From Azadirachta indica (Eukaryota; Streptophyta; Magnoliopsida; Sapindales; Meliaceae): a stretch of 64,000 nucleotides of DNA. A model generated the notes under the pieces. The model saw only the letters and a program-made list of their open reading frames with translations. It searched no databases and was not told where the DNA came from. Where the stretch lies: NCBI GenBank assembly GCA_022749755.1, contig CM040446.1, positions 8,890,367 to 8,954,366 on the forward strand. The letters are read 5' to 3'. Below, piece by piece: positions 10,735 to 22,700 of the stretch. The translations under genes were made by a program, and so were the position numbers. Within the stretch, counting starts at the first letter, position 1. Every line of letters begins with the position of its first letter.

Positions 10735-11205
10735 GCAATCCTCACAATTAATCTACTTCTCCCCTATGCACCTTACATAAGCAAACATACTAACTGTTTT
10801 CCTTGAATCAAGACCCTGAAACAGATCAACCAACCACATGCATTTGAAAGTAAGCAAATATCTCACAAAATATCAATTAGCTGATTTTGAGCTCTAAAAT
10901 TAACACAAAACTTTACCTGAAGTGCTCGAAGTAAGGGTCTCACCAGCTTTCAACAGTGTGGGCACTAACCCAAGGTGTATGCCCCGAAACGAGCTTGCCA
11001 TTATAGCAAGCATGAAACTCGTTACCTCCAACCGCAAATTCAACACACCAGATATCTGGATTCATCTGCCAAAGCAAAAATCCACACCTCCAACTGCAAG
11101 TTCAACATACCACATATTTGGATTCATCTGCCAAAGCACAAATCCAAACCTCCAATTGCAAGTTCAACATATCGATTCATCTGCCAAAGCATAAACCCAC
11201 CCAAC
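10735..11205 (-). pseudogene. Possible captured host-gene fragment with intron signals
   Basis: On the minus strand an open stretch ends MASSFRGIHLGLVPTLLKAG and ETLTSSTSG just before a donor-like CAG|GTAAAG at about 10917/10916. A pyrimidine-containing acceptor CTGTTTCAG|GGTC lies at 10816/10815, with a stop codon soon after. Base composition is less AT-rich than the flanks. Upstream coding is broken into three copies of a 62-bp repeat. I do not recognise the protein. The splice signals and codon-like texture suggest a gene fragment carried by a transposon, but it could be chance. Confidence 0.25.
11024..11198. repeat. Tandem repeat, 62-bp unit, three copies
   Basis: Units start at 11024, 11086 and 11148, each beginning acctccaa(c/t)(c/t)gcaa and ending in attcatctgccaaagca plus a short tail. 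The third unit lacks about 11 bp in the middle. Differences between units are few, so the amplification is fairly recent compared with the surrounding DNA. Confidence 0.9.
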
Positions 11206-11349
11206 TCCGCACATTTACAGGCATTTTTATTGTTCACTGTTATAGTAGCAGTTTTAAACTCTGCAGCTGTCATCCTACTCTTTCTCATGGCATAGGCATT
11301 TTTAATACAGTTGTGTAAATTTATTTTAGAAAGAGAAGACTTGGACAAA

Positions 11350-11525
11350 GAGAATGTCAATATTTTACTCTAATGTAAATTAATGATTATAGCTAATGAG
11401 TAGTAGGACATTGTTTCTTTCTTTTTTGTTCTAATTATGTTTATTGTATATATATTGGAATCCAATGAAAAATAAACTATTCTCTCTTTCTACCTTTTGA
11501 TTGAATATTCCTGCTTAGACATTAA
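11350..11525. repeat. Repeat A, first copy
   Basis: It aligns with 13380-13556. Both share a core of taatgattatagc, a(g/a)tagtaggacatt, tttgttctgattatg-like sequence, 'atatattgga(a)ttcaatgaaaaataaa' and ccttttgattgaatattc. The AATGAAAAATAAA stretch resembles the polyadenylation and R-U5 part of an LTR. The class is not assigned. Confidence 0.75.
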
Positions 11526-11689
11526 AATCAAGAAGCAAAGCCATTTGTTTTTTTTTTTTGGATTTTACATTTTTTAATTTTTTTCTTTTCTCTCTGTATC
11601 TTTTTCCCTAACTCTCTTAGTTTGGATTTAAACTTGCAAAAATTCTACACGTACAAAAAAAAAACAGACAATCATTGAAAAGCTGACCT

Positions 11690-12770
11690 AAAAGGTTTGA
11701 AAATCTTGCAAATAGGTCCCCTCAACTTTGCACCTAGGTTCATAGGTGATGATACGAACCCCGAGTATATTAAACTTGAGACCCAATATCTTTACGCATG
11801 GAATCAACTTCTTGGAAAGCTAAATCAGATTCACCCAAGTCTGTAACCCAATTTCAACTTGTGAAATAGAACCTTAAAATAAATACCCTCAAAGTAATTA
11901 GCTTTGATTGTAAGAACCTTGATTCAAGCAAGAATCAAAATAAGAGAAAACACTCTCAATTTAATTTCATTCAAGAAAAGTAATTGCTGCCTTCATGGGA
12001 GCATGTGGCTGAATATATAAGGGTACAGGAGATAAGTAACCCTAATTGAAGTGTTTGGCCACAAAATTAAACTTATTTAACTTTAAATAAAATAAACTGA
12101 ATTTGGGCTTAATAATTACCATTAACAGCCCAAACACATAACAAATTATAAATATATGTTTATAAATAAGACTAAAATAGATGATGGGCTTGAACAGCAA
12201 CTTAGCCCAAACTGGCACATGGAATCCGAAACTTGCATCATGATGACGATCTGATTCGAACTGCAATTAAAAGAACTTGAACATGCTTGCTTAGCCTTGA
12301 GACATCGTTCGAATATGGTCTTATACAAATTTGAGAGAAGTTGAATTCCGTAGAAGCTTTAATCTTCAGGTTTTGCCTTCTTGTACTTGTGTTAATGTTA
12401 CCAAGCTCTGATTATTGTCTTGAAGTCCAAGCTTGATATTTGACTCTTTCTTACACTCTTGAATTGTTGTAAGATCATCCCACAAACCTTGAATCATCCC
12501 ATTCAATGCATCTTTGAATTTCTTCATTCTTGCTCTTGTAACGGGACCATTAGGTAGCTGAATTGGATCATTGCTCTTGTGTGCATCCGTATTTGCATCA
12601 GGTGACTTGTGTTTGGATCCGTATTTCCCTTATGGTTTTGTCCTCGAAAGTCTTCCTTTTTTAGTTGAATTCAATTATTTTGAGTCAAATTTTCTATAAA
12701 TGGCTAATTCGTTCGTGATCTGAAAAAATGTAACAAAAAAACATTAAATATTGATGTTAGCAGAGGATTA
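11690..12770. repeat. Repeat B, first copy, split by a solo LTR
   Basis: Sequence 11690-11749 plus 12601-12770 aligns with 13155-13378 (caaataggtcc, ctttgcac(c/t)taggt, ttatg.tttt, catt(t)tttagttgaatt, gaccaatt-like, acattaaatatt). The solo LTR at 11750-12600 sits inside the first copy only; the second copy shows the uninterrupted site. Confidence 0.75.
11750..12600 (-). mobile_element. Solo LTR, CRM-like gypsy family (851 bp)
   Basis: Read on the minus strand it is TGATGCAAATACGG...GTTCGTATCA, colinear with the 3' LTR at 34497-35343 over its whole length. It is flanked by a perfect 5-bp duplication GGTGA (11745-11749 and 12601-12605). There is no internal sequence, so it is a solo LTR left by LTR-LTR recombination. 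Its first part (minus, about 12560-12480) still carries the Pol-tail coding with the PNGPVTRARMKKFKDAL-type motif. The match proves the true LTR boundary of the family lies inside the pol reading frame. Confidence 0.93.
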
Positions 12771-12859
12771 AACAAACAAATTAAATTAAAGAGTAAATGA
12801 TAAGTTTGTTTTAATACACTCATCAAAATAAATTAAACTTTCATTTTTTAATTGATTGC

Positions 12860-13150
12860 AGTGGATGTTGGGGTGCCAAAAACAACGCGAGGGAGTGAGT
12901 ACAGTATAATTGAAGAGGTAGCGCAGCCGCGCCATGCCCTCTGCCATGCATGCTGCACAAGAGCAAGTGGCATGGCGCGGTCGCACCGCTAGGTGGCGCA
13001 GCGGCGCCATGTATTCTACCTAGTGGCAGAATGCGCAGCACCGCCACGCCACCTAGCGGCGCGACTGTGCCAGGCCACCTGGTCTTGTGCAGACTTGTGG
13101 CAAAATGCATGGCGCGGCTGCGCTGATACTTGGCGCAGCCGCGCTATGCG
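12860..13150. repeat. GC-rich low-complexity block
   Basis: A local island of high GC in very AT-rich DNA. It is built from variants of 'ggcgca(g)ccgcgccatg' and 'ccacctagcggcgc' repeated irregularly in both orientations. Short ORFs across it are composed of Ala, Arg, His and Cys and look like composition artefacts. It lies between repeats B and B'. Similar GC-rich palindromic blocks occur in some plant LTR elements (general knowledge), which fits the LTR-like repeats around it. Confidence 0.7.
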
Positions 13151-13154
13151 AAGC

Positions 13155-13378
13155 TTAACTGCAAGATTTGAAAACCTTACAAATAGGTCCACTTAGCTTT
13201 GCACTTAGGTCCTCTAGTGACTGGCGTTTTTGTCTGTACTTCTCTTATGTTTTGGTTCCCGAACGTATTCATTTTTTAGCCGAATTAAGTTTTTTAAGTT
13301 AAATTTGCTTTGAATGACCAATTCTCTCGTCATCTGCAAAAAAATATAATCATGTAAAAGACATTAAATATTAATTGT
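13155..13378. repeat. Repeat B, second copy
   Basis: The uninterrupted counterpart of 11690-12770. It runs directly into repeat A's second copy, whereas the first A copy lies before the first B copy. The order A, B, GC block, B', A' may reflect a decayed LTR element or a rearranged duplication. Confidence 0.75.
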
Positions 13379-13379
13379 T

Positions 13380-13556
13380 ACTATTTTATTCTCATGTAAT
13401 TTAATGATTATAGCCAACGAATAGTAGGACATTATTTGTTTCTTTTTTGTTCTGATTATGTTTGTTGTTTATATATTGGAATTCAATGAAAAATAAAATA
13501 TCCTCTCTTTCTGCCTTTTGATTGAATATTCTTACTAAGACATTAAAATCTGGTAG
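13380..13556. repeat. Repeat A, second copy
   Basis: It aligns with 11350-11525 in the same orientation. The text just after it (tctggtagccaaag) is faintly like a tRNA-Met PBS, but too poor to call. Confidence 0.75.
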
Positions 13557-13564
13557 CCAAAGTT

Positions 13565-13740
13565 GAATATTAAATAGTAATTAAACAAAAAAAGTTACCA
13601 ACATAATTATTAAAAGATAACAAAAAGTTAAAACAAAATTATTAAAGTTAATTAATATAAATAAAATTATTATAATATTAATAATATAATATAAAATTAA
13701 AACTAAAATTATTGTATTTTGGTGGATTTTGCTATGTCAT
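13565..13740 (+). repeat. AT-rich block repeated inside the CACTA element (copy 1)
   Basis: It matches 18290-18430 (aaaaaaagtta, aacataattattaaaa, agataacaaaaagtta, aacaaaattattaaa, taatataaataaaattatta). After each copy comes a GCT/CTG-rich non-coding stretch (13770-14060 and 18440-18960) and a related 'ctctagcactatggcagcaa' sequence (14150; 19075). Confidence 0.7.
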
Positions 13741-14274
13741 CATTGCAATAGTTTTGCTAGCTCTAACTACTGCTTGTATTGTATGTTGCTAGTTCTGTTA
13801 TGATCTTTTTTCGTTGCTGATATACGTTTTCTGCTATTGCAACTGGTTTGTTGTTCTGCTTTTCCTCTGTTGATGTTTTGTTGGTTGCTCTCTCAAGTTA
13901 CTGCTTTTGGATATCTTCAGCCAGTTCTCTAATGATGTAATTGATTCTCTGACTTACAATTTTTTTTAGTAGCTGCTATATATTTGGCTGCTACTGCTTC
14001 TGCTGTTTGTGGCTGCTGCTGTGTTTTGATTTTTGGTTTTGTTGTTGCTGGGAACTGATGTTGGCTAGTTGTGCTGCATTTATTTACTGTTGCTGGAATT
14101 AATCTTTCTCCTCTGATGGTCTCTAGCACTTAAGCTTCTCACCATTGGTCTCTAGCACTATGGCAGCAATTTGGTTCTCTCTATAAGTCTCTAATATCAT
14201 TTCTAATATAAACATATATTGTCATAAATTAGAAATAATGTGTATTAATACTTTTTAGTGATTATATTTTCAGA

Positions 14275-17200
14275 ATGGATAAATCTTGGATGACTATGGA
14301 TAAGAGATCGCATGCATTTGTAGAAGGCGTAGATAATTCTTAAAATTTGCATTACATCATTCAAGGAATTCTAATGCCATATAATGTCCATGCATAAAGT
14401 GTGGCAATTTCAAAGTGCACACTATTATGGAGATAAAAAAACATTTATTTTTTAATAGTATTGATAAAAGTTATCGCACTTGGATTTGGCATGGAGAATC
14501 ATGTGATTATGGGGCAGATTTACCAAATGTGGAGCAGTCATGTTTTGAATGTTATGGTAATGATGATGGGATAGATAATACTAGAGAGATAGTGCGTGTT
14601 GCACAAGATGATTGTACTAGTAATCGAGAAGTTTTTCAGAAGTTATTAGATGATGCTGAGAAGCCATTATATTTTGGTTGTACAAAATATACAAAACTGT
14701 GTGCTTTGGTAAAGTTGTACAACCTAAAAGCAAAATATGAATTTTCTGATTTGTTAAAATTATTTGCTGACATGTTACCAAGTAATAATGAGTTGCCCCT
14801 ATCAATGTATGATGCAAAGAAGACACTTAATGCACTTGGCATGGAATATGAAAAGATAAATGCTTGTCCCAATGATTGTACAGAAAACAGTTTCAAGATG
14901 CAACTATATGTCCTCAATGTGGAGTGTCAAGATGGAAGCTTAACAAGAATTCAACCAAGCCAAAGAACGGTGTGCCCGCCAAGGTTTTATGGTATTTTCC
15001 ACCGATCCCTTGATTTAGAAGAATGTTTCAAAGTGCAAAAACAGCAAATAATTTGACATGGCATGCTAATGTGAGGGAAATTGATGGTATACTACGACAT
15101 CCTTCTGATTCCCCAACATGGAGGCTAGTTGATGACTCTTGGCCAGATTTTGCTATTGATCCAAGAAACCTTCGACTTGCACTTGCAGCTGATGGAATTA
15201 ATCTACATAGTTCTCTTAGTAGTAGGTATAGTTGTTGGCCTATTGTGATGATAACTTATAATCTTCCTCCACGGTTATGTATGAAAAGAAAATTTATGAT
15301 GCTAACTTTATTGATATCTTGGCCCAAACAACTTAGAAACAACATTGATGTTTATTTGCAGCCACTGATTGATGATTTAAAACAATTGTGAGAGGAAGGT
15401 ATTTCGACATATGATGTATATCGTAAAGAGCACTTCAAGTTAAGAGCAATATTACTATGGACAATAAATGATTTTTCAGTGTATGGCAATTTATCAGGGC
15501 ATACAGTGAAAGGATATTATGCATGTCCAGTGTGCAGTGAAGAAATCGATTGTTGCAGGTTAAAACATGGTAAAAAGATGTCTTCTATGGGTCATAGAAG
15601 ATTTTTGCCTCCACATCATTCGTATAGGAAGTAAAAGAAGGCTTTTAATGGTGAATAGGAATTGAGAAAAGCTCCAAAACCATTAACAGGTGAAGAAATA
15701 TTAAAAAAAATTGCGGGGGTACATTTTTCCCAAAGAAAACGTAAGCGTCATGTTACAAGTTCTAATGGTAGTACTGAAAGTTGTTGGAAGAAAAAGTCAA
15801 TCTTTTTTCAATTAGAATATTGGAAATCTTTTCATATTCGACATATTTTAGATGTTATACACATTGAGAAAAATGTGTATGATAACATAATTGGTACATT
15901 ATTGAACATTTTAGGTAAAACCAAAGATGGACTTGCATCTCGATTAGATCTTAAAGAGATGGGGTTAAGGAATGAGTTGGCACCTACAGAGACAACAAAA
16001 GGGATACTTTTACCTCCAGCATGTTACACAATGTCTACAGATGAAAAAAGAAGATTTTGTAAGACGTTATTTAATGCAAAGGTTTCAGAAGGATACTCAT
16101 CAAATTTTAGAAATGTTGTTTCAATGAAAGATTGTAAGCTCTATGGTCTAAAGTCTTACGACTGTCATACATTGATGCAATAATTATTGCCTGTGGCAAT
16201 CCGCTCTGTGTTACCTAAGCATGGCAGGTTTGCAATTACTAGATTTTTCTTCTTTTTTAATATGTTATGCAAAAAAGCAGTGGATGTGGAAAAAGTTGAT
16301 GAGAAGCAAACTAGTATTGTGTTGACCTTATGTATACTTGAAAAATATTTTCCTCCGTCATTCTTCGATATAATGGTTCATCTAACAGTGCATCTTGTTA
16401 GAGAAGTTAAACTATGCGGACCAGTTTATCTGCGATGGATGTACCTATTTGAATGGTTCATGAAAGTTTTGAAAGGTTATGTGAGGAATCGTAATCGTCT
16501 AGAAGGATATATTGTAGAATGTTACATTGCAAAAGAAGCTATTGAGTTTTGTACAAAATACTTATCTAATGTAGATACAATTGGAATCCCATCTGGTTAA
16601 GCTTATGAAAGTGATTTTGTTGGTAGGCCACTATTAGGAGGTAAGGTAAAGACTATTGATCGTATTCAATGGGACTAAACTCATCGATATGTATTAGAAA
16701 ACACAAATGAAGTTCAACCATATATTGAGTAAGTTGTAAAATTTCATTCATTTGTTATTTGAAAATTAATTATCTAGGTCTAAAGCCATATATATAACAT
16801 TACTTTTTATTTTATATGTTAGGGAACACATGGAGCTATTAAGGCTAGAGCATCGAAAAAAATTTAAAAGAAAGAAGTGGTTACAAGATAAGCACAACCG
16901 CATGTTTATTTATTGGTTGCGTGACAAAGTAAGTGCTAGCTAACATTTAGTATTAATATTAAGGCACCGAAATAAATCATCTACACAAAATTAACCATTT
17001 TTTATAATGCTTATATGTGTGTAGATAGCTCATGAGTTAAGTCATCCAAATAATAATATATCAGAGAACTTACAGTGGATAGCACATGGATCACGATTTG
17101 AAGTTATAAAATATTAAGGTTATGATGTTAATAAATGTCGTTATCATGTAAAAGGAAGAGATGCTCAGCATATACATCAAAACAGTGGAGTAAGCATAAT

Positions 17201-17655
17201 TGCGAATACCATACAAATTGCAAGCTCTAAAGATAAAAATTCAACTATTTCAAATATGTCCTTTTATAGAGTTATTCAAGAAATTTGGAATTTAAACTAT
17301 AACAAGTTTAAAATTCCAATATTTAAGTGCGATTGGGTGGATAGTGGTAATGGGACCAAAGTAGATGAATTAAGCTTTATATTAGTTGACCTTAATAAGA
17401 TTGGGCATAAATCTGACCAATTTATTTTGGCATCACAAGTAAAGCAAATATTTTTATATACAAGATCCAGTTGATGCGAGATGGTCAATTGTACAAGTAC
17501 CCCCTCAGAAGGATTATGACTATGACAATGATGAGTTAGGTGACACTATCATGGAGCATCAATGTTTAACTCCTTCATTACCAAATTTAGAATTAATTGA
17601 TTCATTCAGTGAGGATGATGCAACCTATGCTCGTGCAGATTATGAGGGTACTTGA
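14275..17655 (+). pseudogene. CACTA TNP2-type transposase, broken
   Basis: The start ATG at 14275 opens the transposase-associated domain (MDKSWMTMDKRSHAFVEGVD, later HTIMEIKKHLFFNSIDKSYR), with a stop at 14338. The TNP2 core follows at 14620-16180 (CTKYTKLCALVKLYNLKAKY; TWRLVDDSWPDFAIDPRN; LALAADGINLHSS; IDVYLQPLIDDL; GHTVKGYYACPVC; HIRHILDVIHIEKNVYDNI). A DUF4218-like part spans 16187-16600 (HLTVHLVREVKLCGPVYLRW; FMKVLKGYVRNR). Introns with GT-AG ends are visible at 16729-16822 and 16929-17024. The C-terminal DUF4216-like part is at 17256-17655 (IFKCDWVDSGNGTKVDELSF; FILASQVKQIF; DPVDARWSIVQVP). Stops at 15389, 15634, 15657 and 16181 and frameshifts near 14990 and 17460 inactivate it. One stop replaces the Trp of the usual QLWEEG. 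Confidence 0.9.
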
Positions 17656-19714
17656 ATTGAAAATATTATGAGCAAATAGGCATGTTCTTATATTTTTTTT
17701 TATTCATTTTGTTTTTAAGCATTTTTTTATTAAGATATCATAAATTTTATTCATTTATATTTATTTTACTTTGAAGTGTTGAATAAATTATATATTTTAA
17801 ATAGCATGGCTGACTTTTTTTTTAAAAAATTATTTGCAGTATCATGGCTTTTTTCCATGGAGCCAACCAAGATGATATAGAAAAGTTTTTCAAAAGAGGA
17901 ATTGGTTTTAAATTATATGGATACACTTCTCTATTGTTGGGTTGTGCTATAGTCATATGTTGATCTTCTGATAGAGCTCGAATCTTGTTGGAGCGGTTAT
18001 TTACTATATATTTGTTAGCTTCATGCTGTTCTAGTATTCTTTTGCTGCTGCTTTGTTTTGACTAAAATTATTAGTCAATACATTTTTTCAAATAAATCTC
18101 TAAGCAACAGATTAAAGTGATAAAATAAAAAAATGAATAAGAAGTTTAAAAGGCCTTGATGTTAAATACAAGCTCATAAGGTAGAAACATCAAAATAAAA
18201 AAAAATTGAAAAGATAATCACAACAATTAAATTGATCATGAAAATAAAAAAAAAATCTAAATTACACATTAAAAACCGAGATCTAAATTTGAATATAAAT
18301 AATAATTAAATAAAAAAAGTTAGAAACATAATTATTAAAAATTTATTGAAAGATAACAAAAAGTTAGAAACAAAATTATTAAAGGTAGTTAATATAAATA
18401 AAATTATTATAAGATTAATATAAATAAAGTTATTTACTATTGCTAGAATCAATCTTTCTCCTCTGCTGCTTGTTGTTTTTGCCCTGTTATTGATATGCTG
18501 CTCCATTGCTTTCCGTTTTTTGTTTCCTACTGATGAATTCAATCTCAAGTGCCATTTCTGCTGCTAGTACTGGCATTTTATTCTTCCCTTCTCCTGCTGG
18601 TTGCTGATACTGATGCTGTTGCTAGTGGTTTCCGCATTTTTTTTTTTTTAATTTGTGGCTGTTGCATCTTTCAATATTGCTCCTGCAATTGTTTTATAAC
18701 TTTCTCTAGACTTCTTTGTTTCTTTTCTAGGCTTCCTTATTATTTAATAATATATTATTTTGATTTTTTTAAAAAAATATATATTTCTGCAGATTTTTTA
18801 GCTTCTTTCTATGCTGCTACCTTGCTTCTACGCTTTTACTACTCTCTTTGATGCTTACAGTTGTGCTCACCAGTAGAAAGTACTACTATACAGCTTACTG
18901 CTTGCTACTCAATCCTTCTCTTGTTTTAATTTTATTTTTTCTGCCTTCAGCTTCACGAATTGGAGGATTTAGATTTTTAGAAAATTCATAATCCAGAATA
19001 TTGAGAACATTGAGATTTCGCCAAGAATTACGCAGAAGGAGAAAAAGAGCACATAAGCTTCTCATCACTAGTCTCTAGAACTACGGCAGCAACTTGGTCC
19101 TCTATGTAAGTTTTGAAATTTTTTCTGTAAATTTTTCAACTTTTTATAGCAAATATTGATGTATGCTACCGGCTCTAGATGCTACTATTTTTTAAATTTA
19201 ACGTTGTTTGTAATTACTTTTACAACTTTGCTGCTAAGTTTCTTGCTGGTTATGAATGAAGAAAACAATAATTTGCTTTATTTTTATTTGTAAATTATAA
19301 AATAAACCTCTTGCTTTATTTTTTAAATTCTTAAAAACTCATAATGCAGTGGTGAGAACCTTATTTAGTTAATTTAGTTAATATTCTCATTTTTTTAAGT
19401 CATTTATTGGTAGGTTAACAATAATTGAGATTACTCTCTTAATACAATTAATGATATAATTATATTATGATTATTAAAATAATTGTTAGTAATATAAATA
19501 TAAATCTGTTGGTTATAAATTGAATATATTTATATAAATTATTCTTTAAGTTTTTTAGACATTACCTTAGTAATTAAGATATTCTAAATTTTATTCATTA
19601 GTAATTAACATAATCTAAATTTTATTTAGTACGTAACATTTATTTTATCTTAAAGTGCTGAATTAATTATATTTTTACTAGTATCACTCACATTTTTTTT
19701 TTTGTTTTAGCATC
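17656..19714 (+). other. Non-coding spacer between the two CACTA genes
   Basis: AT-rich, with a CTG/GCT-rich part at 18440-18960. A short frame at 17843 starts MAFFHGANQDDIEKFF, reminiscent of the first exon at 19715 (MTFFQEDNYDD); it is perhaps a partial duplication of that exon. The second copy of the AT-rich block lies at 18290-18430. Nothing else is recognised. Confidence 0.6.
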
Positions 19715-22700
19715 ATGACCTTTTTCCAAGAAGACAACTATGATGATGTAGGAACTTCTCCAGAAAATTCTTTGAGGAAAAGAAATGGCAGAAGTCAAAC
19801 GACTTTGCCAGAGCTTACAAAAGAAAAAAGTTATAGGTATAGGCTACTTATTGTATTTAATAAGAAACGTCAACTAATAGGTAAAACATCAAAAAAGTTG
19901 GGAAGCTTAATTGGTGTATTGGCACATACAATAGTTCCAATCACATATTGCACATGGTTCAGGGTGCCAAAAGAATTTAAAAAAAGTATATGGAGTTGTA
20001 TTGAGGTTTGACATATGTCAATTCTTAATTATCATTTTTTTGTTATTATTTTTTTATAATAATTAATTTATTTTAAATTTTTATTTCATGCTATTGTTTG
20101 TAGATGGCGTGTGATATTGATAAACCTTATAAGAAAAAGGCTTTATCTAAAGCAGTAGAAAGATGGAAAGCTTTTAACAATCGTCTTACATCGAGATATA
20201 TATTGCCACACAGAAATGACTCTGTTAGTTTGAAAAGACCATCGACACACTACAAATTTATTGAACAATCACATTGGCAATCATTTGTAAAGAATAGATT
20301 GGTAGAAGATTTTCTTGTAAGCTAATTTAAATTTTTTTTTATATTTAATTTAATTTAATTTTAACTTAAAATTCTTACTATATTGTTGTAATGATATATA
20401 TAGAGTTATAGAAAAGTTCAACAAGAGAGATAAAGACAAAACAAGTATAGATATCGACTTTCACGTCTTGGATATGCAAATAAAGGAGATGAATTGGTTA
20501 GTGTTTAAATTATTGATCAATTTATTTAATGTAAAGTATTTTACAAATTTGGATTTGAATGTCTACAGATACCTGAACTTGGAACAGATGAACAAATTGA
20601 CCGTTCCGTTATTTGGATGCTTGCTCATTAAAATAAAAAAGGAGAATATAATAACAAGAATGTCAAATTATGTGTAGAAAGAATTATAAGTTTGTTATTA
20701 ATATTGCACTTATTTATATATAATTTATATTAACAATTAAATAAAAAGTATTTAATTTTCATTAAAAGTTTTTATTTATATTGGCTTTCATCTTAATTTT
20801 TTTTTAAAAAAAACTATTTGTCTATACTTTTGATAGGAAAAAATTACGGAATAAGTTAAATTGAGGAATGTTTGTGTTGATGGCGACAATGACATTCTTA
20901 CAATGGCATTACAAACTCCTGAGCATTCAGGAAGTGTTAGAGCAGTTGGTCATTCCATCACTCCATCTAGTTATTTTCACATGCCTAAACGTAATCATTA
21001 TTTTAAGGAGCAACAAAAGATGATGCAAGAGCAACAGCGTTTGTTGATTGAATAAAATAAGAGGATGTTGGAGGAAAATCAACAAATGCAAGAAAAGTTG
21101 ACGTTATTACAAAGTGAATTAGAAGCATTAAAAACAAATAACCCAAAAGCCACGAGTTCTAATCTAGCTAATTGTGATACAACCGTCAAGGTGATTAGTT
21201 ATGAGACAAACACGAAAATACAATATCAAGCTAATGGTGATATAACTATAAAGGTAATAAATTTTTACTTATTCACTATATATATATATATATAATATTT
21301 GTATCTTATTGTATAACATCTTTTTAATGAAATGAATGTGACATTTGAAAGGGAAAATTATGTAAGCTTGCTATTGGCAACAGAGAGAATATAGTAACTC
21401 ATGGCGCAATTATGCCAACAAATGATCCAAAAGCCACTATACACGGAATTCTATTAAATGAAAATATACGTGTATCATGCATATGGCAATAATTCCATCG
21501 ACCTCTTTACCAGTTCCTGTTCTTGATGAATTTGAAACCGTACAAGATGCTATTGGATCATTTGTCGCATGGCTTAGAGATCTTATTATACCATTGACTA
21601 ATAAGGTAATTTACTTTTTAATTTGTAATTTTCTCTCAATTATTTATTTTTAATAGTTTTTTTTCTTAATATTTTGCTTCATTAATTTAGGAACCAAGCA
21701 AACAACTCAACAATTTAAGCTTAAAATCAGTTGAGTTAATTATAAACCCCAAAGTTCAATGTTCAACTCAGTCATATTGTTTTATGAAATCTATTGGTGT
21801 ATATGCCATAAAGCTATGCTTCCAGGTGACACTATTAAAATAAGTATAGAAAAAAATATTTTTAGGCAAAAATTTGTTGAGAATGTTACTCAAGGTATAA
21901 TCCAAGAGTTTTTAAGCATAGACCTCATATCAGTCACTTGTATAGTACTGTATATAAGGTAATTTAATATTTTTCTGATGAATATGTATCATTTTAACTT
22001 AATTATTGAGGATTAAAGGTATAGATTTATTGTTATAATAACAAAAGCTTTTACTTTATTGTTAGGCACTTATACAATTACATTAAAGAGAGAAATTTGG
22101 TTGACATGATTGGATTTGTGAATCCACATGATATTACTTTAATTTGTAGAAAAATAGAAACTGATAGAATACGTTTAATTGCAGAAAGGATAAGACATGC
22201 AAAGATGAATCAGATATTTTTTGCTCTATATTATCATGAGTATGTATTTTCATTATGTTATATGATTATATATTTAATTATTAATTGTTGAGTATAATTT
22301 ATTTCAATTAATGCATTTATTATATATATATATATTTTACCATCAATATAGATTTCACTGGATGTTGGTCATTATTGATCCATATAATGACATCACATAT
22401 TTTTTAGACTCACTTCAAAATGAAATTGTCTCCGACATCAAGCAAATTGTTAATAAGTAAGTATAATTTGTAATACATTTATTTGCATTAAGATATAATT
22501 TTTCTGTTCATTTGACATAATTTATGATATTCATTTTCCTTTTCCTATCATTTCTTTATTTTTTCTCTTTGAAAAAAAGAGTCATGAAGATGTTCAATAT
22601 TCGATCACAAAGAATTGGAAGAAAGAAACAGATTTGGAAGAAAATCAATGTAAGTACATAAAAATTATATTATCAACTATTTTTTTGAAATTTTTTTCTT

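Noticed and set aside
11000..11200. Assignment of the gene-like fragment to an RNA-binding protein from an ADESRYLV-like phrase
   Set aside because: The phrase is short and the sequence after it does not continue to match any family I can name.
12786..13196. Ala/His/Cys-rich ORFs in the GC-rich block
   Set aside because: All frames are open because of composition; the sequence is low-complexity and palindromic.
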